A stretch of DNA of 64,000 nt from Sphingomonas anseongensis (GTDB lineage Bacteria; Pseudomonadota; Alphaproteobacteria; Sphingomonadales; Sphingomonadaceae), in NCBI RefSeq assembly GCF_023516495.1, contig NZ_JAMGBC010000001.1, positions 1,574,501 to 1,638,500 on the forward strand, read 5' to 3'. Numbering within the stretch: the first letter of the stretch is position 1; each line of letters starts with the position of its first letter. The position numbers were made by a program, and so were the translations under genes. Below are positions 54,401-63,125 of the stretch, one piece after another. Under the pieces are notes generated by a model. That model was not told where the DNA came from. It searched no databases and was given only the letters and a program-made list of their open reading frames with translations.

Positions 54401-55702
54401 ATGCTGAATACAGTCGTTGCAGTCGCGGCGCTGCTGGCGAGCGCCGCCGCCACCGCACAGACCTATGCGATCCAGGCGGGCCGCCTGATCGTCGACGCCG
54501 CCCAGCCCGAGCGCGGGGCGTCCACCGTCATCGTCGAGAACGGGCGAATCGCCCGGATCGAGAGCGGCTTCGTCGCGCCCGAGGGTGCGACCGTCGTCGA
54601 CCAGCGCAACCGGACGGTGATGCCCGGGATGACCGACGTCCACGTCCACCTGACCCAGACCGCCGGAACGCCCTGGTACATGGGCTTCACCGAGAAATAT
54701 TCGGATCCTTACGCTACGACTCTCGGCCTGACCCATGCCCTGGAGATGGCGCGCGGCGGATTCACCACCGTTCGCGACCTCGGCGGTCCGACGAGCGCCG
54801 TAATTGCGGTCCGCGACGCGGTCTCCGAAGGGCGCTTCGCAGGGCCGCGGATCAAGGTTTCAGGTGCTCCGCTGTCGATGATCGGCGGGCATGCCGACGC
54901 TGCCACGGGCCTCCCGCCCGAACTCGCGGCCGCAGTCAACGAAGCGCATCTCAATTCCTCGGTCTGCACCGGCGCCGACGAATGCCGCAAGGTTGTCCAC
55001 GAACTGGCGGCCGCAGGAGTCGACGTGATCAAGATCATGGCGACCGGCGGGGTGCTCGACCCCGGCAGCCGTGGGCTCGAGCAGCATTTCACCGACGAGG
55101 AGATGAAGGCGATCTGCGACACCGCCCACTTCCTGGGCCTCAAGGTCGCCGCCCATGCGCATGGCGCCGGCGGAATTGACGCCGCGGTCCGCGCCGGCGT
55201 CGATTCGATCGAGCACGGCACGTTCGTCGACGATCAGGGCGTCAAGGACATGAAGGCGCGCGGCACTTATTATGTTGCGACTCTGATGGCTTTCAGCGGC
55301 GTCAAAGGCCTGCTCGGCACCGGCAAGCTCGCGCCCGCTTCCGAAGCCAAGGCCGCCCAGACCTTCGCCGTCTGGGGCAAGGGGCTGAACCTCGCCTATC
55401 GCAATGGCGTCAAGATCGCACTCGGCACGGATTCGGCGGTCGCTCCGCACAAGGATGCGAACAAGGAGCTCGAGCTGATGGTGACCAAGGGTGGGATGAC
55501 CCCGCGCGACGCCTTGATCGCCGCGACCAAGGGCGGCCCGGCGTTGATGGGCCTGTCCGCGGAGACCGGCACGATCGAGCCTGGAAAATCCGCCGACCTG
55601 ATTGCAGTCGAGGGAGACCCGTTGGTCGATCCGGCGGCGGTCCAGCACGTCGATTATGTCATGGCCCAGGGCCGGGAAATTCCGATGAAAGGCGCTCAAT
55701 GA
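54401..55702 (+). CDS. Exported amidohydrolase (prolidase-like imidazolonepropionase family)
   Basis: 433 residues with a signal peptide, MLNTVVAVAALLASAAATAQ. Metal ligands are visible: HVH in TDVHVHLTQ near 74-82, IKIMATGG near 204-211 with the carboxylated-Lys candidate, AAHAHGAGG near 240, IEHGT near 263 and LGTDSAV near 340. Exported bacterial members hydrolyse Xaa-Pro or Xaa-Arg dipeptides. Its stop overlaps the next gene, another exported peptidase, so the pair may digest peptides together. Confidence 0.9.
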   Translation: MLNTVVAVAALLASAAATAQTYAIQAGRLIVDAAQPERGASTVIVENGRIARIESGFVAPEGATVVDQRNRTVMPGMTDVHVHLTQTAGTPWYMGFTEKYSDPYATTLGLTHALEMARGGFTTVRDLGGPTSAVIAVRDAVSEGRFAGPRIKVSGAPLSMIGGHADAATGLPPELAAAVNEAHLNSSVCTGADECRKVVHELAAAGVDVIKIMATGGVLDPGSRGLEQHFTDEEMKAICDTAHFLGLKVAAHAHGAGGIDAAVRAGVDSIEHGTFVDDQGVKDMKARGTYYVATLMAFSGVKGLLGTGKLAPASEAKAAQTFAVWGKGLNLAYRNGVKIALGTDSAVAPHKDANKELELMVTKGGMTPRDALIAATKGGPALMGLSAETGTIEPGKSADLIAVEGDPLVDPAAVQHVDYVMAQGREIPMKGAQ

Positions 55703-57246
55703 TCCGCACATCCGCACTCGCCATCGCCTTGGCGCTAAGCAGCGTCCCGGTTATCGCGCAGGACACGCCTGCCGGAGACGCTCCGTCGAAGGAAGCGAAG
55801 GATTCCGCCAAGCCGAACCCGGATCAGGTCAAGGCCAGCGTCGAGGAAGACGCGCAGCCGGTCCGCCGGTCGATCCCGTTCCACGGCCGCTCGCTTTCCT
55901 ACACCGTCACGCCCGGCCACCTGACGATCCGTAACGACAAGGGCGAGCCAACCGCCAGCATGTTCTACACGGCCTATACGATGCCCTCCGCGCGCGGGCA
56001 GCGGCGGCCGGTCACCTTCCTGTTCAACGGCGGCCCAGGCTCCTCGACCATGTGGCTGCACATGGGCTCGGTCGGGCCGATCAAGGTCGACGCCTCGAAC
56101 CCGGAAACCGTTCCCGGCCCGCCGTTCCGCTACGGCCCGAACCCGGACACGCTGCTCGATGTGAGCGACCTGGTATTCATCGACGCTCCGACGACCGGCC
56201 TGTCGCGGGAAGTCGCCAAGGCGGAGCCGAAGGACTTTTTCGGCGTCGACAAGGACCTCGACGCCTTCACTCGCACCATTCAGCGTTACCTCACCAAGTA
56301 CCAACGCTGGAACGACCCCAAGTTCATCATCGGCGAAAGCTACGGCACGACGCGCGCCGCCGGCCTGTCGAATTCGCTTCTCGACGCCGGAGTCCAGCTC
56401 AACGGGATCGCGTTCGTTTCGACAGTCTTCAACTTCGCCGACTTCCAGGGCGACCAGTCGCTGGTCAACTTCCTTCCGACCTACGCCGCCGATGCGTGGT
56501 ACCACGACAAGATTCCCGGCAAGCCGCCGCTGGAGCAGTTCCTCAGCCAGGCGCGCGAATTCGCCAGCGGTCCCTACGCGCTGGCACTGCAGAAGGGGAA
56601 CATGGCGAGCGATTCCGAACGGCAGGCGATCGCCCAGCAGATGGCGCAGCTGACCGGCCTGTCAGCGGACTATATCCTGCGCTCCAACCTGCGCGTGCAG
56701 CCTGACCGGTTCCGGCGCGAGCTTCTTCGCGATCGGCACCAGATCATCGGCCGTATCGATTCCCGCTACGTCGGCACCGAATCCGACAATGTCGGCGAAG
56801 GTACCGATTACGACCCGCAGGGAAGCGCGATCACCGGCGCTTTCGTCGGGGCGCTCAACGACTATCTGTTCCGTGACCTTGGCTACAAGACTCCGCTCAC
56901 CTACCGCCCGAACAATTACGGCGCGGTCTATGGCGGGGAGAACAGCTGGGACTTTACCCACAAGGCGCCGGGCGACCGGCAGCAGATCGCCGACACCAGC
57001 GTCGATCTGGCGAGCGCGATGCGGCAGAACCCGCGGATGAAGATCCTGTCGGTGAACGGCTATTACGACCTGGCGACGCCGTTCGGCGGTGCGGACTATG
57101 AGTTCCAGCACCTGGCGCTCGAGCCGCAGCTTCAGTCGAACATCCGCTACGCTTACTATCCGGCGGGTCACATGATGTACACGGACCCGGCCTCGGCGCG
57201 GCAGCTGAAGGCCGACCTCGCCGCCTTCTACGACAGCGCGATGTAA
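55699..57246 (+). CDS. Exported S10-family serine carboxypeptidase-like protein
   Basis: 515 residues with signal peptide MIRTSALAIALALSSVPVIAQ and an acidic/Lys linker to about 50. The alpha/beta-hydrolase core has TFLFNGGPGSSTMWLHMGSVGP near 108-129 (oxyanion hole), nucleophile elbow GESYGTTRAAGL near 213-224 (Ser215), GYYDLATPF near 454 with catalytic Asp, and AGHMMYT near 491 with catalytic His. It resembles peptidase S10 proteins common in sphingomonads. Confidence 0.92.
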   Translation: MIRTSALAIALALSSVPVIAQDTPAGDAPSKEAKDSAKPNPDQVKASVEEDAQPVRRSIPFHGRSLSYTVTPGHLTIRNDKGEPTASMFYTAYTMPSARGQRRPVTFLFNGGPGSSTMWLHMGSVGPIKVDASNPETVPGPPFRYGPNPDTLLDVSDLVFIDAPTTGLSREVAKAEPKDFFGVDKDLDAFTRTIQRYLTKYQRWNDPKFIIGESYGTTRAAGLSNSLLDAGVQLNGIAFVSTVFNFADFQGDQSLVNFLPTYAADAWYHDKIPGKPPLEQFLSQAREFASGPYALALQKGNMASDSERQAIAQQMAQLTGLSADYILRSNLRVQPDRFRRELLRDRHQIIGRIDSRYVGTESDNVGEGTDYDPQGSAITGAFVGALNDYLFRDLGYKTPLTYRPNNYGAVYGGENSWDFTHKAPGDRQQIADTSVDLASAMRQNPRMKILSVNGYYDLATPFGGADYEFQHLALEPQLQSNIRYAYYPAGHMMYTDPASARQLKADLAAFYDSAM

Positions 57247-57260
57247 TCCTGGCTGACGAG

Positions 57261-57293
57261 AAAACGCCCGCCCGGCTTTTGGCCGGACGGGCG
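57261..57293 (-). terminator. Intrinsic terminator of the cold-shock gene (probably bidirectional)
   Basis: 57265-57276 pairs with 57282-57293 (12 bp, one mismatch) around a 5-base loop. On the minus strand the stem is followed by TTTT (57264-57261), about 30 bases after the cold-shock gene stop. It lies between convergent genes and may also end the peptidase transcript. Confidence 0.85.
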
Positions 57294-57322
57294 CTTCTTA
57301 CCTATCGGTGCGGTGGGTGGGA

Positions 57323-58060
57323 TCAACCGATAGGCTGGAGATTCACGGCCGCGTGCTTGCCTCGCCGGTCGACCTCGAGCTCGAACGACAGGCGATCGCC
57401 CTCGTTCAATGTGCTGAGGCCGGCCCGCTCAACGGCCGAAATATGAACGAACGCGTCGGGCTGGCCGTCATCGCGCTGGATGAAACCGAAGCCTTTCATC
57501 GCGTTGAAGAACTTGACCGTGCCCTGAGCCTTCTCGCCGGTCAGCTGGCGCTGCGGCGAACGCTCGGCTCGCTCGACCGCGATCGGCTCGCCTTCGATTC
57601 GAAGGTTGGTCGCGGAGACACGGCCGCCACGGTCCACCAAGGTGAACTCGAGCGGCTGCCCGTCGGCGAGGTCGGTAAGTCCCGCCTGCTCGACCGCCGA
57701 AATGTGAACGAACACGTCCTCGCCGCCGTCCTCGCGGACGATGAAGCCGAAACCCTTTTGCGGATTGAAGAACTTCACGACGCCCTTCCCTTCGCCGACG
57801 ACCTGCGGAGGCATTCCGCCGCCGCCGGGGCCGCGGAAACCGCCGCCTCCACCGCCGCTAGGTCCGCCCGCGAAGCCCCCGCCTGGCCGGTCGCCCCCGC
57901 CGAAGCCGCCGCGATCGCCGAACCCGCTGCCGCGATTATTCCCAAAGCCCCCGCGCTCCTCGAATCCGCCGCGGTCGCTGAAGCTTTCCTCGAAGAACCC
58001 GTCGCGCTTGTCTCTACCGCGACCGCCGCGGTCGCCTCTACGCCCTCTGTCGAAACCCAT
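57323..58060 (-). CDS. Cold-shock protein with Gly/Arg-rich head and two CSD domains
   Basis: 245 residues from the ATG at 58060 (TTG at 58069 adds three). Residues 1-85 are a low-complexity GRGRDKRDGFF...GGFGDRGGFGGG tract with RG and FG repeats. Two cold-shock domains follow, near 92-157 and 177-243, with RNP1 GFGFI in both (KGFGFIVRED and KGFGFIQRDD) and RNP2 DVFVHISAVE / DAFVHISAVE. It is an RNA-binding chaperone; the disordered head may drive condensate-like assembly. A 220-base divergent region to RNase D can hold a long 5' UTR, as is common for such genes. Confidence 0.93.
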   Translation of the reverse strand: MGFDRGRRGDRGGRGRDKRDGFFEESFSDRGGFEERGGFGNNRGSGFGDRGGFGGGDRPGGGFAGGPSGGGGGGFRGPGGGGMPPQVVGEGKGVVKFFNPQKGFGFIVREDGGEDVFVHISAVEQAGLTDLADGQPLEFTLVDRGGRVSATNLRIEGEPIAVERAERSPQRQLTGEKAQGTVKFFNAMKGFGFIQRDDGQPDAFVHISAVERAGLSTLNEGDRLSFELEVDRRGKHAAVNLQPIG

Positions 58061-58280
58061 GCCCGTCAATTATCCTTGTGCCCCAATCGACTACAACCAC
58101 CGCGCTGGGCATCAACCGCGCAACCGGTTCTCGGCGTGTTTTTTCCACACACCGTCCACAGCCTTACATGAAAAAATCTGCCGCCTCTAGTGATTCGATT
58201 GGTCCCCGGCTGCTAAGGGATCGCACAAAGGGGCAGTCTTTCTGTACTGCACCCCAAACGACTGCGGACAAGGATTACGC

Positions 58281-58904
58281 ATGAGCATCCATTTCCACGA
58301 GGAAGACCTGGGCGAGGACGTCCGATTCGCGGACGGCCCGATTGCGGTCGACACGGAGGCGATGGGGCTCGTCCCGGGACGCGACCGCCTGTGCCTCGTT
58401 CAGCTCTCCGACGGGAAGGGGGACGAGCATCTTGTCCGGTTCTCGGTCGGAAGCGACTATTCCGCGCCCCGGCTGAAGGCGCTGCTATCCGACCCGCAGC
58501 GGCTGAAGCTCTATCATTTCGCCCGTTTCGACGTCGCGATCATGAGCAAATATCTCGGGATCATGGCCGCGCCGCTTTACTGCACGCGCACCGCCTCGCG
58601 ACTGATTCGCACCTACACGGACCGCCACGGCCTCAAGGACCTGGTCAAGGAAGTGCTCGGCCACGACCTCTCCAAGCAGCAGCAGTGCAGCGACTGGGGA
58701 GCAGCCGAGATCAGCGATGCCCAGCGCGAATATGCGGCGAGCGACGTCCGCTACCTCCACGCGCTCAAGGAAAAGCTCGATGAGCGGCTGGAGCGGGAGA
58801 ATCGCACGGCCCTGGCGCAAGGCTGCTTCGATTTCATCCCTTACCGGGCGCTTCTCGATATCGCCGGCTGGGCCGAGCAGGACATTTTCGCCCATGATGG
58901 GTGA
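58281..58904 (+). CDS. Ribonuclease D-like 3'-5' exonuclease
   Basis: 207 residues forming only a DEDDy exonuclease domain: Asp/Glu in AVDTEAMGL near 22-30, HFARFDV near 78-84, and YAASDVRYLHAL near 153-164 with the Tyr and last Asp. It lacks the HRDC domains of full-length RNase D, as is usual for the short alphaproteobacterial form. It should trim tRNA or other RNA 3' ends. It precedes the lptCAB genes. Confidence 0.92.
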   Translation: MSIHFHEEDLGEDVRFADGPIAVDTEAMGLVPGRDRLCLVQLSDGKGDEHLVRFSVGSDYSAPRLKALLSDPQRLKLYHFARFDVAIMSKYLGIMAAPLYCTRTASRLIRTYTDRHGLKDLVKEVLGHDLSKQQQCSDWGAAEISDAQREYAASDVRYLHALKEKLDERLERENRTALAQGCFDFIPYRALLDIAGWAEQDIFAHDG

Positions 58905-58927
58905 GGCTACTCGCCCTGGAATTCGCC

Positions 58928-59566
58928 ATGTCTGAGGCCGCCGATCGGGGGCGTGAGGCAAGGCAGCACTGGGCGGTCCCGGGGAGTCAGCACGACCGGG
59001 TCATTCGGATCGCCAAGATCGGGCTTCCGGCTGCCGTCGGCGTGCTGATCGTCTTCCTTGCACTGGCGCCGCTCGACAAGAACGGCGATGTCAGCTTCAT
59101 CCTGGACAAGAACAAGGTCGACAACGCACCCGAGCGGATGCGGGTCGACGTCGCCCGCTACACCGGCGACGACAACGAGGGGCGGCGGTTCGAGATCGTG
59201 GCCAGGTCGGCCGTACAGCGCAGCTCCGACCTTCCGATCGTCGACATCAATGGGATGATGGCGCGGCTTTCGCTCGCCCAGGGGCCGGTGACGCTCGCAG
59301 CCAATTTCGCCCGCTACAATCTCGACGAGCAGATGGTGAGGGTGGTTGGTCCGGTGCGGGCCACGGGACCCGACGGCTACCTTCTCAACACCAGCGACGT
59401 CACTGTGGATTTGAAGCAGCGAAGCGTCACCGGGACCGGCGGAGTGCAGGGGCGGATGAAGCTCGGGGAGTTCAGCGCAGGCCGTTTGACCGCCGATCTG
59501 GGCAATCGAACGGTGACCCTGGATCAGGGCGCTCGCTTGAAAATCGTGCAGGGGGCGGTCAGATGA
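58928..59566 (+). CDS. lptC: LPS export ABC transporter periplasmic protein LptC
   Basis: The ATG at 58928 gives MSEAADRGREARQHWAVPGS and 212 residues. One N-terminal transmembrane helix (about 38-56, IGLPAAVGVLIVFLALAPL) anchors an all-beta OstA/LptC fold ending in LTADLGNRTVTLDQGARLKI. LptC passes LPS from LptBFG to LptA. It overlaps lptA by ATGA. A GTG at 58901 overlapping the previous stop is an alternative start. Confidence 0.93.
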   Translation: MSEAADRGREARQHWAVPGSQHDRVIRIAKIGLPAAVGVLIVFLALAPLDKNGDVSFILDKNKVDNAPERMRVDVARYTGDDNEGRRFEIVARSAVQRSSDLPIVDINGMMARLSLAQGPVTLAANFARYNLDEQMVRVVGPVRATGPDGYLLNTSDVTVDLKQRSVTGTGGVQGRMKLGEFSAGRLTADLGNRTVTLDQGARLKIVQGAVR

Positions 59567-60096
59567 CGCGGATGAAGCCGACCTTGGTCCTATTCGCAGC
59601 CGCCGCCTTTGCCGGCGTCGCGGCGCTCGCCCAGGCGCAGGAGCCGGTTTCGGCCCTCAAGGGCCATGACGCCAACGCGCCCGTCGACGTCGTCGCGGAT
59701 CGTATCGAGGTGCAGGACCGGGCGGATCGCGCGATTTTTTCCGGAAACGTCCACGTCACCCAGGGCGAGCTGACCCTCGACACGGTCCGGCTGACTGTCG
59801 CTTATGCGAGCGCGGGCGGAATCCAGATTCAGCGGCTCGACGCGAGCGGCGGGGTCGTCGTGAAGAGCCCGTCGGAAAATGCGCGTGGCGATTTCGCGGT
59901 GTATGATCTCGACCGAAAGCTGATCACTTTGGTCGGTAATGTCCGGCTGAACCGCGGCGAATCCCAAATCCTGGGGTCGAGGCTGGTGATCGACCTCAAC
60001 TCGGGGCGCGCGGTGATCGACGGAGGCCCCGCCGGAGTTGCGCAAAGCGGCGGGCGAGTAAGGGGCCACTTCACCGTCCCCAAGCGCGGCAGCTAG
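59563..60096 (+). CDS. lptA: LPS transport periplasmic protein LptA
   Basis: 177 residues with a signal peptide, MTRMKPTLVLFAAAAFAGVAALAQAQ. The mature OstA-like beta jellyroll has VDVVADRIEVQDRADRAIFSGNVHVTQGELTL near 41-72 and GNVRLNRGESQILGSRLVIDLNSGRA near 125-150. It bridges the periplasm between LptC and LptD. lptB follows three bases after its stop region. Confidence 0.94.
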   Translation: MTRMKPTLVLFAAAAFAGVAALAQAQEPVSALKGHDANAPVDVVADRIEVQDRADRAIFSGNVHVTQGELTLDTVRLTVAYASAGGIQIQRLDASGGVVVKSPSENARGDFAVYDLDRKLITLVGNVRLNRGESQILGSRLVIDLNSGRAVIDGGPAGVAQSGGRVRGHFTVPKRGS

Positions 60097-60099
60097 CCG

Positions 60100-60873
60100 A
60101 TGAACGAAGCGAGCGTCCTGGTTCGGCCCGGCGACCAGGCGGCGACGACGGACGTCGGTCTCGACGTGCGGTCGATCGCGAAGGCTTACGATCGCCGTGC
60201 GGTGCTTCACGACGTGTCGCTGGCGGTTCACCGGGGCGAAGTGGTGGGACTGCTCGGTCCCAACGGTGCCGGCAAGACGACCTGCTTTTACTCGGTGATG
60301 GGGCTGGTGAAGCCCGACGCGGGACGGATCTTCCTCGACGGCCAGGACATCACCGACCTGCCCATGTACCGGCGAGCAATCCTCGGCCTCGGCTATCTGC
60401 CGCAGGAAACGTCGATCTTTCGAGGGCTGACGGTCGAGCAGAATATCCTGTCGGTGCTCGAGGTGAGCGAGCCGGACGAGCAGGTCCGCAGCGACCGTCT
60501 CGAAAAGCTCCTGGGCGAATTCGGGCTCACTGCGCTTCGCGACAGCGCGGCGATGGCGCTTTCGGGCGGCGAACGGCGCCGGTGCGAGATCGCCCGGGCG
60601 CTTGCCGCCGACCCGTCGATCATGCTCCTCGACGAGCCGTTCGCCGGGATCGATCCCATCTCCATTTCCGACATCCGCGAGCTGGTCCGCGAACTCAAGC
60701 AGCGCGACATCGGCGTTCTCATCACCGACCACAATGTCCGCGAAACGCTCGACATCGTCGACCGCGCCTGCATCATCTACGATGGGCAGGTGCTGTTCCA
60801 GGGTACTCCGGAAGCACTTGTTGCAGACAGTGAGGTTCGCCGCCTGTACCTTGGCGAAAGCTTCGCCCTGTAG
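60100..60873 (+). CDS. lptB: LPS export ABC transporter ATP-binding protein LptB
   Basis: 257 residues. Walker A GPNGAGKTT near 51-59, Q-loop LPQETSIFRGLTVEQNI near 106-122, signature LSGGERRR near 148-155, Walker B IMLLDEPFAGIDPIS near 169-183 and an H-loop DHNVRE near 210, all as in LptB. It powers extraction of LPS from the inner membrane with LptF and LptG, which lie elsewhere. rpoN follows by two bases, the classical order. Confidence 0.97.
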   Translation: MNEASVLVRPGDQAATTDVGLDVRSIAKAYDRRAVLHDVSLAVHRGEVVGLLGPNGAGKTTCFYSVMGLVKPDAGRIFLDGQDITDLPMYRRAILGLGYLPQETSIFRGLTVEQNILSVLEVSEPDEQVRSDRLEKLLGEFGLTALRDSAAMALSGGERRRCEIARALAADPSIMLLDEPFAGIDPISISDIRELVRELKQRDIGVLITDHNVRETLDIVDRACIIYDGQVLFQGTPEALVADSEVRRLYLGESFAL

Positions 60874-60875
60874 GA

Positions 60876-62333
60876 GTGCCTGTCGTGGGTCTCGGCCCGC
60901 AAATCCAACTTCGCCAATCGCAGCAGCTGGTCATGACTCCGCAGCTGACGCAGGCGATCAAGCTGCTGGCGCTGAGCAATCTCGAGCTGGAAGCGGCGAT
61001 CGCCGAGGAAGTGGCGAAAAACCCGCTGCTGGAAGCGGGGCCGAGCGAGGACACCGAGGGTCCGCAGGAAGACATCGCCGAGGAGGCCGCAGCGCCGTCG
61101 CTGACCGACGAGCTCATCCCCGGAGGCGGCGGCGAGGACGACCGGCCGCTCGACTATGATTTCGAGAGCCAGGCGCTGGAGACCGACAGCTACACCGATG
61201 TGTCCGTGTCTGGCTCGGGCGACGAGTTCGACTTCGACCGGATCGAGGCCGTGGCGACGTCGCTGTCCGAGCACCTGCTCGCCCAGCTTCACGGTGCCTC
61301 GGGGCCGGACGCGGTCCTCGCGGAGATCATCATCGAGCAGCTCGATCCCAGCGGCTATCTGTCGACGCCGCTCGCCGATATCGCCGAGGATGCGGGGGCG
61401 AGCCTGGCCGAGGCCGAGCGGGCGTTGAGCATCGTCCAGGACCTGGATCCGCCCGGAGTGGGTGCACGGAGCCTGTCGGAATGCCTCGCGCTGCAGGCCA
61501 AGGCGGCCGACCGGTACGATCCGGCGATGGCGCGGCTGATCGACAATCTCGACCTGCTGGCCAAGGGCAGGATGAACGACCTGAGGCGGATCTGCGGCGT
61601 CGACGAAGAAGACCTTGCCGACATGGTTCGAGAACTTCGCGACTATGATCCGAAGCCGGGCACGCGCTTCGCCGAAGAAGGGACCGAGCAGGTCACGCCG
61701 GACGTCTTAGTCCGCCGGACCCGCGGCGGCTATTCGGTCGAGCTGAACACGGCGGCGCTTCCACGTCTGCTCATCAACCGCCGCTATTATCAGGAACTCA
61801 AGGCGGGACCTCAGGACAAGGCGTCGAAGGCCTGGCTGAGCGAATGCCTCGCCACCGCCAACTGGCTGGTGCGAGCTCTCGACCAGCGGGCGCGGACCAT
61901 CGTCAAGGTCGTCTCGGAGATCGTGAAGACCCAGCAGGGTTTCTTCGAGCGGGGGCCGGAAGCGCTGAAACCGCTGACCCTTCGCCAGGTCGCGGACGCG
62001 ATCGAGATGCACGAATCGACCGTCAGCCGGGTCACGTCGAACAAGTATCTGCTGTGCGACCGCGGTCTGTACGAGCTCAAATATTTCTTCCGGTCCGGAG
62101 TCGCTTCGAGCGACGGCGAGGGCGAAGGCGCGTCGGCGGAAGCGGTGAAGACGGCGATCCGCGACATCATCGAGCACGAGCACGAGATCCTCAGCGACGA
62201 CGCCATCGCGGCGCTGCTCAAGCAGCGCGGGTTCGATTGCGCGCGGCGGACGGTGGTCAAGTATCGCGAGTCGATGAACATCGGGTCGTCGGTCCAGCGC
62301 CGCCGGCAGCGGAAGATCAGCGGCCTGGCCTAA
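60876..62333 (+). CDS. rpoN: RNA polymerase sigma-54 factor
   Basis: 485 residues from a GTG at 60876, with another GTG three codons in. Region I is the Gln/Leu-rich LGPQIQLRQSQQLVMTPQLTQ-type helix, followed by an acidic region II (SEDTEGPQEDIAEEAA), the core-binding domain, a helix-turn-helix (VADAIEMHESTVSRVTSNK near 371-389) and the RpoN box ARRTVVKYRE near 459-468. It needs AAA+ activators to open -24/-12 promoters. Its stop overlaps the convergent EEP gene. Confidence 0.97.
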   Translation: MPVVGLGPQIQLRQSQQLVMTPQLTQAIKLLALSNLELEAAIAEEVAKNPLLEAGPSEDTEGPQEDIAEEAAAPSLTDELIPGGGGEDDRPLDYDFESQALETDSYTDVSVSGSGDEFDFDRIEAVATSLSEHLLAQLHGASGPDAVLAEIIIEQLDPSGYLSTPLADIAEDAGASLAEAERALSIVQDLDPPGVGARSLSECLALQAKAADRYDPAMARLIDNLDLLAKGRMNDLRRICGVDEEDLADMVRELRDYDPKPGTRFAEEGTEQVTPDVLVRRTRGGYSVELNTAALPRLLINRRYYQELKAGPQDKASKAWLSECLATANWLVRALDQRARTIVKVVSEIVKTQQGFFERGPEALKPLTLRQVADAIEMHESTVSRVTSNKYLLCDRGLYELKYFFRSGVASSDGEGEGASAEAVKTAIRDIIEHEHEILSDDAIAALLKQRGFDCARRTVVKYRESMNIGSSVQRRRQRKISGLA

Positions 62334-63091
62334 AGAGTCAGGCGAGCCCAGATCGGCAGGTGATCGGACGCGGTTCGAGCGGCGGGGCTCATATGCACCC
62401 CGGCGGCGTCGATCCTCAGATCGTCGACGATGATCCGGTCGAGCGCCGCGACCGGGTGGCGCGAATGGAAGCTGGGACCGGTCGGGGCGATCCTGAATCC
62501 GTCGGGGAGCTCCTTCAGGCAGCCGCCCGCGATCCGCCATTCGTTGGTGTCGCCCATGATGACGGTCGGCATCTTTTGCGGCCGGTCGGCGATGGCTTCG
62601 AAGATCGCCTTGAGCTGGCGTCGCCGCCACAGCCCCGAAAGGTCGAGGTGCATTCCGACGACCCGGAGCGCCCTGTCTCCGGGAAACAGAAGCTCGGCCA
62701 TCACCGCTCCGCGCGGCTCGAGCGTCGGAAGCTTGAGCGCCGAGCAGCCGAGAATGCCCACGTCATGCTTCACCAGCAGAGCGTTGCCGTGCCAGCCAAT
62801 GTTGCGGGTATCGACCTTCAAGATTCGCTCGGCGTGGCGCCTGGCATTTTCGAGCGGCCTTTTGTGCCGGACTCCAAGGAGCACCGGCTTGTAGAGGCCG
62901 TGGGAGTCGATCAACTCGTGCGGAACCGCCGAGGCGCGTCCGCCGAACCGCCTGTCGGCCTCCTGGAGAGCGACGACGTCGGCGTGCATCTCCCTCAGCA
63001 CCTGCAGCACGCGATGGGGATCGCGCCGCCGGTCGGTACCGATCGCCTTGCGCATATTATAGCTGGCGACGGTGATTGAACGGCCGGTCAC
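62330..63091 (-). CDS. Endonuclease/exonuclease/phosphatase (EEP) family protein
   Basis: 253 residues, metal-dependent EEP fold. MTGRSITVASYNMRKAIGTDRRRDPHR has the Asn metal ligand near 12; VVALQEADRRFGG near 39 gives the Glu; VVGMHLDLSGLWRRRQL near 143, IMGDTNEWR near 176 and ASDHLPIWARLTL at the end supply the rest of the active site. There is no signal peptide. Substrate (nucleic acid, inositol phosphate or lipid) cannot be told. Confidence 0.9.
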   Translation of the reverse strand: MTGRSITVASYNMRKAIGTDRRRDPHRVLQVLREMHADVVALQEADRRFGGRASAVPHELIDSHGLYKPVLLGVRHKRPLENARRHAERILKVDTRNIGWHGNALLVKHDVGILGCSALKLPTLEPRGAVMAELLFPGDRALRVVGMHLDLSGLWRRRQLKAIFEAIADRPQKMPTVIMGDTNEWRIAGGCLKELPDGFRIAPTGPSFHSRHPVAALDRIIVDDLRIDAAGVHMSPAARTASDHLPIWARLTL

Positions 63092-63125
63092 GATTGCGCC
63101 AACACCGGACTGCTACCGCTGTTCC

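Noticed and set aside
52741-54453. 570-residue antisense frame opposite the DNA ligase
   Set aside because: No motif and shadow composition; the sense frame has the ligase KWDG active site.
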